The position numbers were made by a program, and so were the translations under genes. Source: Bdellovibrionales bacterium (GTDB taxonomy: Bacteria > Bdellovibrionota > Bdellovibrionia > Bdellovibrionales > UBA1609). Taken from it: DNA of 32,415 nucleotides. Positions 23,330 through 31,732 of the stretch are shown one piece after another (the stretch's first letter is position 1; each line of letters opens with the position of its first letter). The stretch is taken from assembly GCA_019637855.1 (NCBI GenBank), contig JAHBUX010000023.1, forward strand, positions 1-32,415, given 5' to 3'. The notes below the pieces were generated by a model. That model searched no databases. It had not been told where the DNA came from and saw nothing but the letters and a program-made list of their open reading frames with translations.

Positions 23330-24337
23330 TTAAGGCCCCTTCCGCAGCACAGTCGTGCCCAAGAACACCGCTAGCACATAGAGCAAAACGGCCCAGCGCA
23401 AATACGGCGGGAACATCTCCGCGTAGCGAGTGAACTGTGAGGTTTCGATCTTGGTTTTTTCTAACCGATCAATTTCCGCGAAAGCCTCGCGCAAGGCATT
23501 GCCGGTGATTGCACGCCAATACTTCCCACCCGTCGTTTCGGCCATCTTGGTCAACAAGGCATCATTGACGCTGGAGTGAATTGGGCGATAGCGCTTCACC
23601 TTGCGACCAAACACGTCTTCGACCACCACCGGGAGTTGGGCATCGCCATCGCGCCCCATTCCGATCGAGTACACCTTGATGCCATAGCCACGGGCGATTT
23701 CAATGGCCGTGTCAGGGTCGATGGTTCCCGAGTTGTTCTCACCATCGGTCATAAGGATGACAACGCGGCTCTTCGCCGTGGAGTCTTTCATGCGCGCCAC
23801 GCCGTTGGCCAATCCGACGCCAATCGCTGTTCCCATCTTGATATTGCGAGCCGGTTCAACCTCAGCCAGATTGCGCAACAACAACGGATAATCCAAAGTC
23901 AGCGGCACACGCGTGTAGCTTTCACCCGCAAACACCACCAGACCGATGCGATCTGAAACCCGCCCTTTGATAAAGTTGGCCATGGTTTGCTTAGCCGACT
24001 CCATCCGGTTTTCCGGCTCCATATCTTCGATCAACATGGAGTCCGAAATATCGAACACGATGACGATATCAATGCCTTCCACATTGCGCTTCACTTTGGT
24101 GTCGGCCTTCTGTGGCCGCGCGAGCGCCACCACCGCCAACGCCAACGCCACAACCTTTACCACCGTCGGCAGCCATGAGAGCTGCGCCCGATAACCGCGA
24201 TGAGATTTCAAGAAACCGGCGATATGGGAAAACTGCAGAGTGGCCGTGCGCCGACGACGCGCGTACCAAATCCACGCCACGGCCGCCAAGACGGGAAGCA
24301 AAAGCGCAAAAGCCCAAGGGCTCGCCCACACCGTCAT
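23330..24337 (-). CDS. batA: BatA: von Willebrand A-domain membrane protein
   Basis: A 335-residue protein with the same plan as BatB: two N-terminal transmembrane helices (about 8-26 and 57-73), ARPQ after the second, a VWA domain, and a C-terminal helix (about 312-331). The metal site is DISDS (96-100) with Thr in KMGTAIG and Asp in LMTDGEN. The ATG overlaps the stop of the upstream gene as ATGA, and GGGAGG precedes it. BatA and BatB are diverged paralogues in tandem. Confidence 0.92.
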   Translation of the reverse strand: MTVWASPWAFALLLPVLAAVAWIWYARRRRTATLQFSHIAGFLKSHRGYRAQLSWLPTVVKVVALALAVVALARPQKADTKVKRNVEGIDIVIVFDISDSMLIEDMEPENRMESAKQTMANFIKGRVSDRIGLVVFAGESYTRVPLTLDYPLLLRNLAEVEPARNIKMGTAIGVGLANGVARMKDSTAKSRVVILMTDGENNSGTIDPDTAIEIARGYGIKVYSIGMGRDGDAQLPVVVEDVFGRKVKRYRPIHSSVNDALLTKMAETTGGKYWRAITGNALREAFAEIDRLEKTKIETSQFTRYAEMFPPYLRWAVLLYVLAVFLGTTVLRKGP

Positions 24338-25209
24338 GCGCGACCTCCCTCACGGGCGTTCTCTAAGCGCTCGGCCGCATCCAAGCTCATGGAGTGCATC
24401 TGCTCGACGTCTTTCAACAGCACGTTTTCTTGCGCGCGCAGGCGTACCAGCTCACGCAACGTTTTCTTCAGTGGGTCCGCCGCGCGCTGATAGACGGAGC
24501 GATGACGTTTGCGCAAATCCTTTAGAATTTCCGAATCGCTCCAATCCAAAGTGGGAATTTGAAACGAACGCAAAACGAAAAGACGGAACTCGCGATCCAG
24601 GTCCGCGGAAATGCCCTTCAATTCTTCTGTGGCCTTGACCGCATTGAGGCGTTTACGCAAAACCCTCGCATCCCGATAGAACTGGTGCAGCGGCGAAAGC
24701 GCCGTGCGATGACGTTTCAGATCCTCAAGCATACGACGGCGCTGATTGAACCGACGAACAAAGCGCACCACTGCGTACACCACGATCGCCAAGAGTAAGA
24801 GGGCGACGCCAATCACCCACATCGGAAATGGAATAAAGAAGGGACCGAGCGGAGGGAACGGCTGCGGCTGCTCGCCCTGTTTCAAAACCGATTTGATTTC
24901 CCACTCCGGCTTAGCGACTTCAAAACCTTTCTCACCCTGAACGATACGCACGTACTCCGGCACATGTTTTCCGGCTTTGTAGCCGGTCACGATCAGCTCG
25001 GCATCTTTGGCATCGAGCTTACCGACTTTCAACACCGCGAGCGAATAGTCGCCTTCGGGCTTGGGAAAGGTCACCTTCAACGGCTCCGCACTCCACTCCA
25101 CCGGAATATCACCGCGGCACTTCATGGCGAAAGGCGTCCCCACGGTCAAATCCGTGAGTGGAGTTCCAGTGTCAGAAAAAAGACAGCTCCAAACCGGGAC
25201 TTCCTTCAT
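24334..25209 (-). CDS. Single-pass membrane protein of the BAT operon, unknown function
   Basis: A 291-residue protein with a beta-rich N-terminal domain (about 1-115), a transmembrane helix (about 130-150), then a basic, helical cytoplasmic part. Genes of this shape sit between DUF58 and batA in many bat operons and are often called DUF4381-like or BatD-related; sequence similarity cannot be proven here. The start is coupled to DUF58 by ATGA, and the end to batA by ATGA. It has no visible signal peptide although the N-terminal domain should be outside the cytoplasm, so it may be inserted N-out without cleavage. Confidence 0.75.
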   Translation of the reverse strand: MKEVPVWSCLFSDTGTPLTDLTVGTPFAMKCRGDIPVEWSAEPLKVTFPKPEGDYSLAVLKVGKLDAKDAELIVTGYKAGKHVPEYVRIVQGEKGFEVAKPEWEIKSVLKQGEQPQPFPPLGPFFIPFPMWVIGVALLLLAIVVYAVVRFVRRFNQRRRMLEDLKRHRTALSPLHQFYRDARVLRKRLNAVKATEELKGISADLDREFRLFVLRSFQIPTLDWSDSEILKDLRKRHRSVYQRAADPLKKTLRELVRLRAQENVLLKDVEQMHSMSLDAAERLENAREGGRA

Positions 25210-26081
25210 CGCCGCGACCTTCTCTGAAAGAACTGCAGGAGTGGCGTGACCAAATCTTCGTCGGTGCGAATATCGATGGTGTCGACCTGCGAGCGGCGCA
25301 GTTCCGTTTTGCGAACGCTTTTCAGGCCATCCAAGTACACCTTGTACTCTTTTTGAAAGATCGGCGACGAAGTGTCGACGGTGATCAACTCACCGGTCTC
25401 AGGATCTTCGAAGTCCACAACACCAATCTTTGGAATGTTAAGCTCAAGCTTATCCTCGAGCACCACAGCCACCGTGTCGTGCTTCTTGCTCAAACGACGC
25501 AATTGGCTTTCAAAGCCCTGATCCAAAAAGTCGCTGATCACAAAAACGTGCGCTTTCTTTTTGAGTGCGCTTTGCAAGTGCTCCAGCGCCAAGGTCATAT
25601 CGGTGCCACGCGAACCGGGCTTGTGATAGTAAAGCTCGCGCAAAATACGCATCACCTGCCCACGCCCCTTCTTGGGCGGAACAAACAGCTCGATTTGATC
25701 CGAAAACAACAATAGGCCGACGGAATCCTTGTTGCCGACCGCCGCAAAACTCAACAGTGCCGCCACGTGAGCGGCGACTTCACCTTTGAAGTACTGGCTG
25801 CTGCCAAAATCCTGCGAGCCGCTGACGTCCACCGCCAGCATCACGGTCATTTCGCGCTCTTCATCGTATTGCTTGATATAAACTTTTCCAGTACGGGCGG
25901 TCAGAGGCCACGCGATTTTGCGCACGTCATCGCCGGGCACATACTCGCGAAACTCAGAGAACGTCATGCCCTGGCCCTTGAAGGCCGAGTGGTATTCGCC
26001 CAAAAACATGTTGTTCACACGCTTGCGGGTCTGAATCTCGAGCAGTTTGATTTTCTTGACCAGCTCTGGAGGCAGACTCAA
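25206..26081 (-). CDS. DUF58 domain protein of the MoxR/BAT operon
   Basis: A 291-residue cytoplasmic DUF58 protein. The signature is clear: REYVPGDDVRKIAWPLTART (45-64), VYIKQYDEEREMTVML (67-82) and DVSGSQDFGSS (85-95), where DVSGS resembles a VWA metal site. DUF58 genes almost always follow moxR; the pair is thought to act as an AAA chaperone with its partner. It starts two bases after moxR and overlaps the next gene by four. Confidence 0.92.
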   Translation of the reverse strand: MSLPPELVKKIKLLEIQTRKRVNNMFLGEYHSAFKGQGMTFSEFREYVPGDDVRKIAWPLTARTGKVYIKQYDEEREMTVMLAVDVSGSQDFGSSQYFKGEVAAHVAALLSFAAVGNKDSVGLLLFSDQIELFVPPKKGRGQVMRILRELYYHKPGSRGTDMTLALEHLQSALKKKAHVFVISDFLDQGFESQLRRLSKKHDTVAVVLEDKLELNIPKIGVVDFEDPETGELITVDTSSPIFQKEYKVYLDGLKSVRKTELRRSQVDTIDIRTDEDLVTPLLQFFQRRSRR

Positions 26082-26083
26082 GG

Positions 26084-27073
26084 CTACGGTACCTCTACAT
26101 GGTTAAGAATTTCTTTGATTACGCCATCGGTATTCATGTTTTCGGCCTCCGCTTCGTAGGTCAGGATCAGACGGTGACGGAGCACGTGATAGGCGATCGC
26201 TTTCACATCATCGGCTGTCACGTAGCCGCGCGAGCGAATAAAGGCATGCGCCTTCGCCGCCCGAGTCAGGCTGATGGTCGCCCGGGGAGACACGCCCACT
26301 TGAATCAACGGGATCAACTGGCTCAAGCCGTGTTCTTTGGGTTCACGCGTGCTCATCACGATCTCAACGATGTAGTTCTTAATTTTTTCGTCGACATAGA
26401 TCATATCGGCGGTCTCTTTGGCGCGCATCAGGTCTTCTTTGCTGATCACGGTCTCGATGCTAGGCTGCTTGTCCGTAGCCATGCGGTTCAGAATTTCCAT
26501 CTCTTCGGCGCGCTTCGGGTATTCCACGTTGATCTTGAACATAAAGCGATCCATCTGCGCTTCCGGCAAAGGATAGGTGCCTTCTTGTTCCAACGGGTTC
26601 TGCGTCGCCAAAACGAGAAAAGGTTTTTCCAGAGCGTAAGTGGTGTCACCGATGGTGACCTGCTTCTCCGCCATGGCTTCAAGCAAAGCGCTCTGCACTT
26701 TGGCCGGCGCGCGGTTGATCTCGTCGGCCAAGACGATGTTGGTGAAGATCGGCCCTTGCTTGGCGGTGAACTCACCCGTCTTCGGATTGAAGATCATCGT
26801 ACCGATCAAATCGGTGGGCAGAAGATCCGGCGTGAACTGAACACGCTGGAAACCGAGGGAGATCGCTTTCGACACCGATGCGATGGTCAGTGTTTTGGCC
26901 AAACCCGGCACACCCTCGAGCAGCACGTGGCCACCGGTGAGAAGGCCCATGATAATGCCCTCAAGCATCTCGCGTTGGCCGACGACGACCTTCGAAACTT
27001 CCTTCAGCATGCGGTCGACGAATTGCGATTCTTTTTTGATTGATTCGTTCAAGGCCATCAGGTTGAAATCCAC
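26084..27073 (-). CDS. moxR: MoxR-family AAA+ ATPase
   Basis: A 329-residue MoxR AAA+ ATPase with Walker A GVPGLAKT (54-61), Walker B IVLADEINRAPAKVQSALLE (113-132), sensor 1 LATQNPLEQEGTYPLPEAQ and the AAA lid. MoxR proteins act as chaperones that activate or mature VWA-containing complexes. It is the first gene of the nine-gene operon ending in mltD. The start is GTG 27073 with GGAG seven bases upstream. Immediately upstream is an AT-rich region shared with the divergent M48-like gene. Confidence 0.95.
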   Translation of the reverse strand: MDFNLMALNESIKKESQFVDRMLKEVSKVVVGQREMLEGIIMGLLTGGHVLLEGVPGLAKTLTIASVSKAISLGFQRVQFTPDLLPTDLIGTMIFNPKTGEFTAKQGPIFTNIVLADEINRAPAKVQSALLEAMAEKQVTIGDTTYALEKPFLVLATQNPLEQEGTYPLPEAQMDRFMFKINVEYPKRAEEMEILNRMATDKQPSIETVISKEDLMRAKETADMIYVDEKIKNYIVEIVMSTREPKEHGLSQLIPLIQVGVSPRATISLTRAAKAHAFIRSRGYVTADDVKAIAYHVLRHRLILTYEAEAENMNTDGVIKEILNHVEVP

Positions 27074-27154
27074 TCGGGTGCTCCTTAATTGCTTGTCTTT
27101 CTGGCTCGACCATTTATTTTAAATACATTGCTAGCATAAGGCGAGGTCTGATTC
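27074..27154. promoter_or_regulatory. AT-rich divergent promoter region of moxR and the M48-like gene
   Basis: This 81-bp gap separates the divergent moxR (minus) and M48-like (plus) genes and is much more AT-rich than its surroundings. A minus-strand -10-like TAAAAT lies at 27116-27121, with no strong -35. Plus-strand TAGCAT at about 27133-27138 is a weak -10. Both operons are probably started here. Confidence 0.4.
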
Positions 27155-27988
27155 TTGAAAACGTGGCTGAATCCGAAAATTCGAGTGATCTTGTTTTTGG
27201 TCCTAGTGAATGCCGCGTGGATGGCTCTCGCTTGGTTTAGTTTCGACCGCCCGACTTGGCTCTGGCTAACCCCTGTTGCGCTCAGCATTAACTTCCTGCT
27301 TTTGACCTATGACCAGGTTCTCACCTTCACTCGTCTACACACGCAGCCAGTTCTTGGTCACGACTCGTGGGGTCTATTAAAAACGGTTCATGAATTGAGT
27401 GAGAAGTTCCAAATCAACGCTCCGCAAGTCTTCCGTATCGAACATCCCAGCGCGCAGGTGTTCTGCTATGCCAAGACTGGCCGGCGCACGCGCCTGTTTG
27501 TGACCGAAGGCGCGTTGAAACTACTGAACGCACGCGAGCTGAGAGCTGTACTGACCTTTCAAATGTGCGTGATGACATCCAACTTCAGCGTGCTCAACTA
27601 TTGGCTTGGTGCCGCCGTCGACCTGTTCTACCGGGCCGGTCGTGGACTGGAGAAAAGTTTTGCTTTCGTATTCGGCTGGACGCCCAATATTTCAGCCGGC
27701 TTCGTCAGCCCCTGGATTTGGTTGCTACATCACACATTGTTGAGCGCCAGCGATTTTCAAAAACTGGACAGCGAGACTGCGGCCAAGATCGAGCAGCCCG
27801 AAGATCTGGCTCGCGCGCTGTGGAAGATGGAAGCCTACGCTCAGACGCAACCGTGGGCCGAACCTTGGGTTTTTGCCCACATGTGCATGGTCAGTCCCTT
27901 GGGAATGCGGCATGTGCTTAAGGTATTTCGCATTCAGCCACCCTTGAAAAGCCGCATCAAGGAGCTGACGGGGCGCTACCCTCTATAA
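27155..27988 (+). CDS. HtpX/M48 peptidase-like membrane protein without zinc ligands (pseudo-protease)
   Basis: A 277-residue membrane protein with two N-terminal transmembrane helices (about 10-28 and 35-52) and an M48-like body. The region TEGALKLLNARELRAVLTF (117-135) lines up with the HtpX sequence just before HExxH, but the motif itself reads FQMCV (135-139), so both histidines and the glutamate are gone. The third ligand region reads SASDFQKLDSETAA (197-210) instead of the usual R-E-x-E-A-D. The end (RIQPPLKSRIKEL) matches the HP-P-x-x-x-R-I signature of HtpX. It should therefore be inactive as a metalloprotease, perhaps a scaffold. The start is TTG with GAGG eight bases upstream. It is divergent from moxR and upstream of DUF1844-degP. 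Confidence 0.65.
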   Translation: MKTWLNPKIRVILFLVLVNAAWMALAWFSFDRPTWLWLTPVALSINFLLLTYDQVLTFTRLHTQPVLGHDSWGLLKTVHELSEKFQINAPQVFRIEHPSAQVFCYAKTGRRTRLFVTEGALKLLNARELRAVLTFQMCVMTSNFSVLNYWLGAAVDLFYRAGRGLEKSFAFVFGWTPNISAGFVSPWIWLLHHTLLSASDFQKLDSETAAKIEQPEDLARALWKMEAYAQTQPWAEPWVFAHMCMVSPLGMRHVLKVFRIQPPLKSRIKELTGRYPL

Positions 27989-28043
27989 ACTGCTTGCCAA
28001 CCCGCCTGCGCCACTCCAAATTTGAGCTCTTTGGAGGACGCCC

Positions 28044-28313
28044 ATGTCGTCAGATGCTTTGCCCGTCAGTTTCTCTACTTTGATTTTGTCTTTGGCTTCG
28101 AGCACGGTCTTAGCACTCGGCCTCGAGAAAAATCCGCACACCGGTGCTGTTGAAAAAGATCTTGAGGTGGCTCGCTTCAACATCGACATGTTGACCATTT
28201 TAAAAAGCAAAACCAAAGGCAACCTCACTCCGGACGAGCAACATTTCCTGGACAGTGTGGTTTCCGATCTGCAAATGAAATTTGTCAGCATCAGCAAAGG
28301 GGAGCAGGCATAA
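28044..28313 (+). CDS. DUF1844 family protein
   Basis: An 89-residue protein matching DUF1844: SFSTLILSLASSTVLALG near the start, then DLEVARFNIDMLTILKSKTK and GNLTPDEQHFLDSVVSDLQ. Function is unknown; the family is common in delta-proteobacteria-like and related lineages, often near envelope or translation genes. The ATG has GGAGG six bases upstream. Its TAA overlaps the degP ATG (TAATG), so the two are translationally coupled. Confidence 0.88.
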   Translation: MSSDALPVSFSTLILSLASSTVLALGLEKNPHTGAVEKDLEVARFNIDMLTILKSKTKGNLTPDEQHFLDSVVSDLQMKFVSISKGEQA

Positions 28314-29764
28314 TGAAGTCTTGGTTGGCGTGCATTTTAGCTCTGCTCACTAGCACCGGCGTCTTTTTGAGCGCACAGTCGCCGACCGCGACCTTGCCCA
28401 AACTCAAAGCCGGCGATCCACTGCCGGCCAATCTGTTCGTGGAGCTGGCCAAAGCGGTCAATCCGGCCGTCGTCAATATTTTCACCACCTACTTGCCGCG
28501 CGGACGTCAGCCCATGCCCGGTCCGCAAGCACGCGATCCGTTCTTTGATCTGTTTGAACAGTTCATGGGACCGCAACCCTACGGCGGCGGTGGACCGCGC
28601 GCCATGCCGCAACAGTCGCTAGGTACTGGTTTTGTCATTCGCGAAGATGGTTTGATTATTACTAACAACCATGTGGTGGATAAAGCCGACGTGGTGAAGG
28701 TGCAACTCGAAGAGCGCACCAAAGAGCAGTTCGATGCCAAAGTGATCGGCACCGATCCGCGTACGGACGTGGCGTTGATCAAAATTGAAACCAAAAAGAA
28801 ACTGCCGTTCTTGCGTTTAGGTTCCAGTGCCGAAGTACAAGTGGGTGAATGGGTCGCGGCCTTCGGCAACCCTTACGGCTACGGCCACTCGATGACCAAA
28901 GGAATTATCTCGGCCATCGGGCGTGAGATCGATGAGCTGAATCTCAATCCCTTTATGCAAACCGATGCCAGTATCAACCCGGGGAATTCAGGCGGTCCGC
29001 TGGTCAATACCCAGGGGCAAGTGATCGGCGTGAACACGGCCATCGATGCGCGCGCGCAAGGGATTGGCTTTGTGATCCCGATCGACAACGTCAAAGCCAT
29101 TCTGCCCACACTTGAAAAAGAGGGCACGATCAAACGGGGCTTCTTAGGTGTTCAACTCGACGACATCGATGAGGAAGACGCCCGCTCACTCAACATCAAA
29201 CAGAGCGAAGGCACTCTGGTCACGCAAGTGATTGCCGGCACTGCGGCGGAGAAGGCTGGGCTTGAGGCCTACGATCTGATCACCGAGTTTGACGGCAAGA
29301 AGATCTCCTCCAGCGCCGAATTGCGCAAACAAGTGTCGCTCACGCCCGTGGGCAAATCGGTCTCGGTGAACGTGATCCGTAACGGCAAACCCAAAGCTTT
29401 AAAGGTCGCCATCGGCGGACCGCCTGACCCGAACGCCATGAAGCCCAGCCGCGGCCAAGGCTCAAAGGCCTTGGGCACCAAAGTCCCAGGTTTGGGTTTT
29501 GCCGTAGGTGACTACTCTTCGGCCATTGCGCAAGAGTACAACTTACCCAAGCTGCGCAGCCCGAAACCGGTGATCTTGGCTGTTGATCCCAGTGGCGAGG
29601 CGGCTCGCGCTGGCCTTGCGCCAGGGGATATTATTCTGGATCTGAATCGCACCGAAACTGTGCGGGCCAGAGATGTTTTAGCCGGTGTTCGCAAGGGTAC
29701 AATCAACATCCTCCGAGTGCTCAAACAAGACCGCGTTGTTTTGGTTTCGTTAAGAGCGCCTTAA
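28313..29764 (+). CDS. degP: DegP/HtrA-family periplasmic serine protease
   Basis: A 483-residue Do-type protease with a signal peptide (1-21), a trypsin-like domain with catalytic His120 (TNNHVV), Asp152 (DPRTDVALIKI) and Ser226 (NPGNSGGPL), and two PDZ domains (about 263-355 and 385-480). The first PDZ opens with GFLGVQLDDID, the second with GLGFAVGDYSSAIAQEY. It should refold or degrade damaged envelope proteins. Tight coupling to DUF1844, and its place across from the moxR/bat operon, suit an envelope-stress cluster. The stop codon lies inside a hairpin. Confidence 0.96.
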   Translation: MKSWLACILALLTSTGVFLSAQSPTATLPKLKAGDPLPANLFVELAKAVNPAVVNIFTTYLPRGRQPMPGPQARDPFFDLFEQFMGPQPYGGGGPRAMPQQSLGTGFVIREDGLIITNNHVVDKADVVKVQLEERTKEQFDAKVIGTDPRTDVALIKIETKKKLPFLRLGSSAEVQVGEWVAAFGNPYGYGHSMTKGIISAIGREIDELNLNPFMQTDASINPGNSGGPLVNTQGQVIGVNTAIDARAQGIGFVIPIDNVKAILPTLEKEGTIKRGFLGVQLDDIDEEDARSLNIKQSEGTLVTQVIAGTAAEKAGLEAYDLITEFDGKKISSSAELRKQVSLTPVGKSVSVNVIRNGKPKALKVAIGGPPDPNAMKPSRGQGSKALGTKVPGLGFAVGDYSSAIAQEYNLPKLRSPKPVILAVDPSGEAARAGLAPGDIILDLNRTETVRARDVLAGVRKGTINILRVLKQDRVVLVSLRAP

Positions 29765-29774
29765 GCGGGCGCTC
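29754..29774 (+). promoter_or_regulatory. Hairpin across the degP stop codon
   Basis: A perfect 7-bp stem (GAGCGCC and GGCGCTC, 7-base loop TTAAGCG) spans the degP stop (29762-29764). No U-run follows, so it is not a standard terminator. It may limit read-through into the next gene or protect the 3' end. Confidence 0.4.
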
Positions 29775-29801
29775 GTGGCACTCTTTATGCTGAGTTTTCG
29801 A

Positions 29802-30626
29802 ATGATGATCTCAATTCCGTTTAAAGCCCTCGCGCAGCTCGCGCTGGTGTGCATTTTTACCATACCGTATGCATCTCTAGCACTGCCGGAGACACTGCAC
29901 TCTAAGCGCGCTGCGGTTCGCAGTGTGGCCTGTGAGCTATTTTTAAGCTTGGATCGCAAAGCCACGCTGGCCGATATTCTCGGCCGCCCGGTGGCTTTGA
30001 GCCTTGAGGCCGAAGCTTATTACGATGTATTCGGCATCCTACATGATCTGGTGGGCGAAAAGCTCTCCGAGATGTCGACGGAGATCCTCAGCTCCCCCCG
30101 CCACCGCCAGGCTTTAGAGGCGCAAGGTGGAGCCAGCGTCGGCACTTTATTGAACACTCCGGTGTCGGATCTACGCCGCCTTGAAGACATCATCCTATTC
30201 CGCCCCGACGAGCGGATCGTCGACCTGGGTTCGGGCCATGGAGCGCCGGCGTTTTACTTTGCCACCCGTTATCCGGAGACAGAGTGGCTGGGACTTGAAC
30301 TGGTGGATGCAAAAGTGCGGGGCGCCAATCGCGTGGCCGAGTTTTTGGATCTGCGGAACGTGCGCTTTGAGCAAGCCGATTTAGGCAGCCCGCAGTTTCA
30401 CCTGCCTTCGGCCGACACCTACTATCTACTCAATTCGGTGCCGCCGGAGATCTTACACCGGTTACTGCTACAGATGCATGAGGTGGCAAAGACGCGCCGG
30501 ATTCGCATAGTGGCCCTGGGCATGAATCACTCGCTATTGGGTGCAGACACCAACTGGTTGCATGGCCAATTCTTGGTGCCACGCAATGTTCTCGAAATGG
30601 GCATATTAATTCTCGAGTCAAAGTGA
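29802..30626 (+). CDS. Class I SAM-methyltransferase-like protein with hydrophobic N-terminus
   Basis: About 274 residues. The C-terminal half carries a Rossmann-type methyltransferase motif I, ERIVDLGSGHGAPAFYFA (about 137-154), then a motif II-like WLGLELVDAK and an acidic ADL region. The N-terminus (MMISIPFKALAQLALVCIFT, then IPYASLA) reads like a signal peptide or membrane anchor, which is unusual for a SAM enzyme. Starts at GTG 29775, ATG 29787 and ATG 29802/29805 are all possible; I prefer 29802 because the first abuts the hairpin, although the ribosome site (TGAG) is weak. The family is methyltransferase-like; substrate and activity are unknown. Confidence 0.6.
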   Translation: MMISIPFKALAQLALVCIFTIPYASLALPETLHSKRAAVRSVACELFLSLDRKATLADILGRPVALSLEAEAYYDVFGILHDLVGEKLSEMSTEILSSPRHRQALEAQGGASVGTLLNTPVSDLRRLEDIILFRPDERIVDLGSGHGAPAFYFATRYPETEWLGLELVDAKVRGANRVAEFLDLRNVRFEQADLGSPQFHLPSADTYYLLNSVPPEILHRLLLQMHEVAKTRRIRIVALGMNHSLLGADTNWLHGQFLVPRNVLEMGILILESK

Positions 30627-30693
30627 GATTCGTAAGGCTCGTGCGCGGGCCTCTGCACCTATCTGAAGTGCCTTAAAATTCCGATAAGTACAT

Positions 30694-31686
30694 ATGGCAG
30701 AGAGTGCTGAAATTCTCTTTAGTGACGCCACTTTCCTGGCGGTGCCGGTGAGCTCCTTGATTCACCGTAAGACCGCGATTGCGGACATGTTTGTGCGTCT
30801 CACAACGGATCGCATGGTGCGGGTCGCCGCCAAGGGCGCCGAGATCGACTCCGAACGCATTCACCGCTACGGTGAAAAAAACGTTCGCCATCTCTATGTA
30901 TATAAAATAGATTTATCAGATATCGTCTCTGATCTGGTGCGCGGGGCCGAGGGCTTAAATCAGATCAAGAACGTGCCGAGCGATCTGCGTATCGCCAAGT
31001 TTTTCTCTATTGCCGAGTCGGTGTACCAGGAGCTGATGCAGCTACCGATCACGGATGAGTCCTTGGGGCGAGCCATTCGGCTATCGACCGAGATCTCGGA
31101 CTCGATGCGCGAAAAGCCCGACTTCACCAAACTCTTGGGCACGGTGGTGAGCCTTGGTGATGAATTCACACGTCATTCATTGGGCACGGTGGTGATGGCC
31201 AATATGATCATGGTGCAGTTGAAATGGAAAGCGCAGAAGGTGGTGCAACCGGTGACCATGGGCGCGTTTTTCCACGATATCGGTTTGAAGGAGCTGCCGC
31301 GGGAACTCTTGGAGAAGAACCCGGTGGAGATGTCCCAGGCCGAAACGCAGCTGTGGCAGACACATTCTGAAATCGGCGTGCGGCTGCTCAATCCGATACC
31401 GTTCGTCACCCCGGATGTTTTGCGAATCGTGCAAGAGCATCATGAGCTGGCGAATGGCGCCGGCTACCCGCAGCGGCTACGGGGTGAACGCATCTTCCCC
31501 CTAGCGCGCCTGGTGTCCATGGCCAACTCGATGGCGCACGATGTGTTTAAGACCGGAGCGGCGGCAAGCCAGCCCTTCTCGATGGAAATGATGGCGCAAA
31601 AGGTGGAGCACGTGTACGCCACGATGTACGGAGGCGATCTGGCGAAAGCGGCACGCCGTATCTTCAAGAAGGAAGACGACGCGTAG
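30694..31686 (+). CDS. HD-GYP domain protein, probable c-di-GMP phosphodiesterase
   Basis: A 330-residue protein with an N-terminal region (about 10-75, FVRLTTDRMVRV, then YGEKNVRHLYVYK) like that of other Bdellovibrio HD-GYP proteins, a helical linker, and an HD-GYP domain from about 155. The metal and substrate residues are present: H161, H194-D195 (FFHDIGL), H224 and H249-H250 (EHHEL), with NGAGYPQRL (254-262). The usual HDIGK lysine is Leu198, so activity should be tested. It is expected to hydrolyse c-di-GMP. The ATG has no clear Shine-Dalgarno; a leaderless or weakly translated mRNA is possible. It is followed by spoVG under its own promoter. Confidence 0.85.
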   Translation: MAESAEILFSDATFLAVPVSSLIHRKTAIADMFVRLTTDRMVRVAAKGAEIDSERIHRYGEKNVRHLYVYKIDLSDIVSDLVRGAEGLNQIKNVPSDLRIAKFFSIAESVYQELMQLPITDESLGRAIRLSTEISDSMREKPDFTKLLGTVVSLGDEFTRHSLGTVVMANMIMVQLKWKAQKVVQPVTMGAFFHDIGLKELPRELLEKNPVEMSQAETQLWQTHSEIGVRLLNPIPFVTPDVLRIVQEHHELANGAGYPQRLRGERIFPLARLVSMANSMAHDVFKTGAAASQPFSMEMMAQKVEHVYATMYGGDLAKAARRIFKKEDDA

Positions 31687-31692
31687 GTCGCC

Positions 31693-31707
31693 GTCTCATT
31701 TTGAGAC
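31693..31707 (+). terminator. Small hairpin after the HD-GYP gene (weak terminator candidate)
   Basis: GTCTC and GAGAC pair perfectly around ATTTT, 7 bases after the stop codon of the HD-GYP gene. Only a short mixed T/A stretch follows, so termination would be inefficient. It could instead stabilise the 3' end. Confidence 0.35.
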
Positions 31708-31732
31708 ACTCTTTAGATAAAACAATCTCCGA

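Noticed and set aside
26099-27043. A 314-codon open frame antisense to moxR
   Set aside because: MoxR motifs on the minus strand are complete; the antisense frame is His/Asp-rich and shows no family.
30680-30687. TCCGATAA as sigma-28 -10 box of the HD-GYP gene
   Set aside because: The -10 is good but no -35 matches at 15-17 bases, and the start would fall on the ATG.
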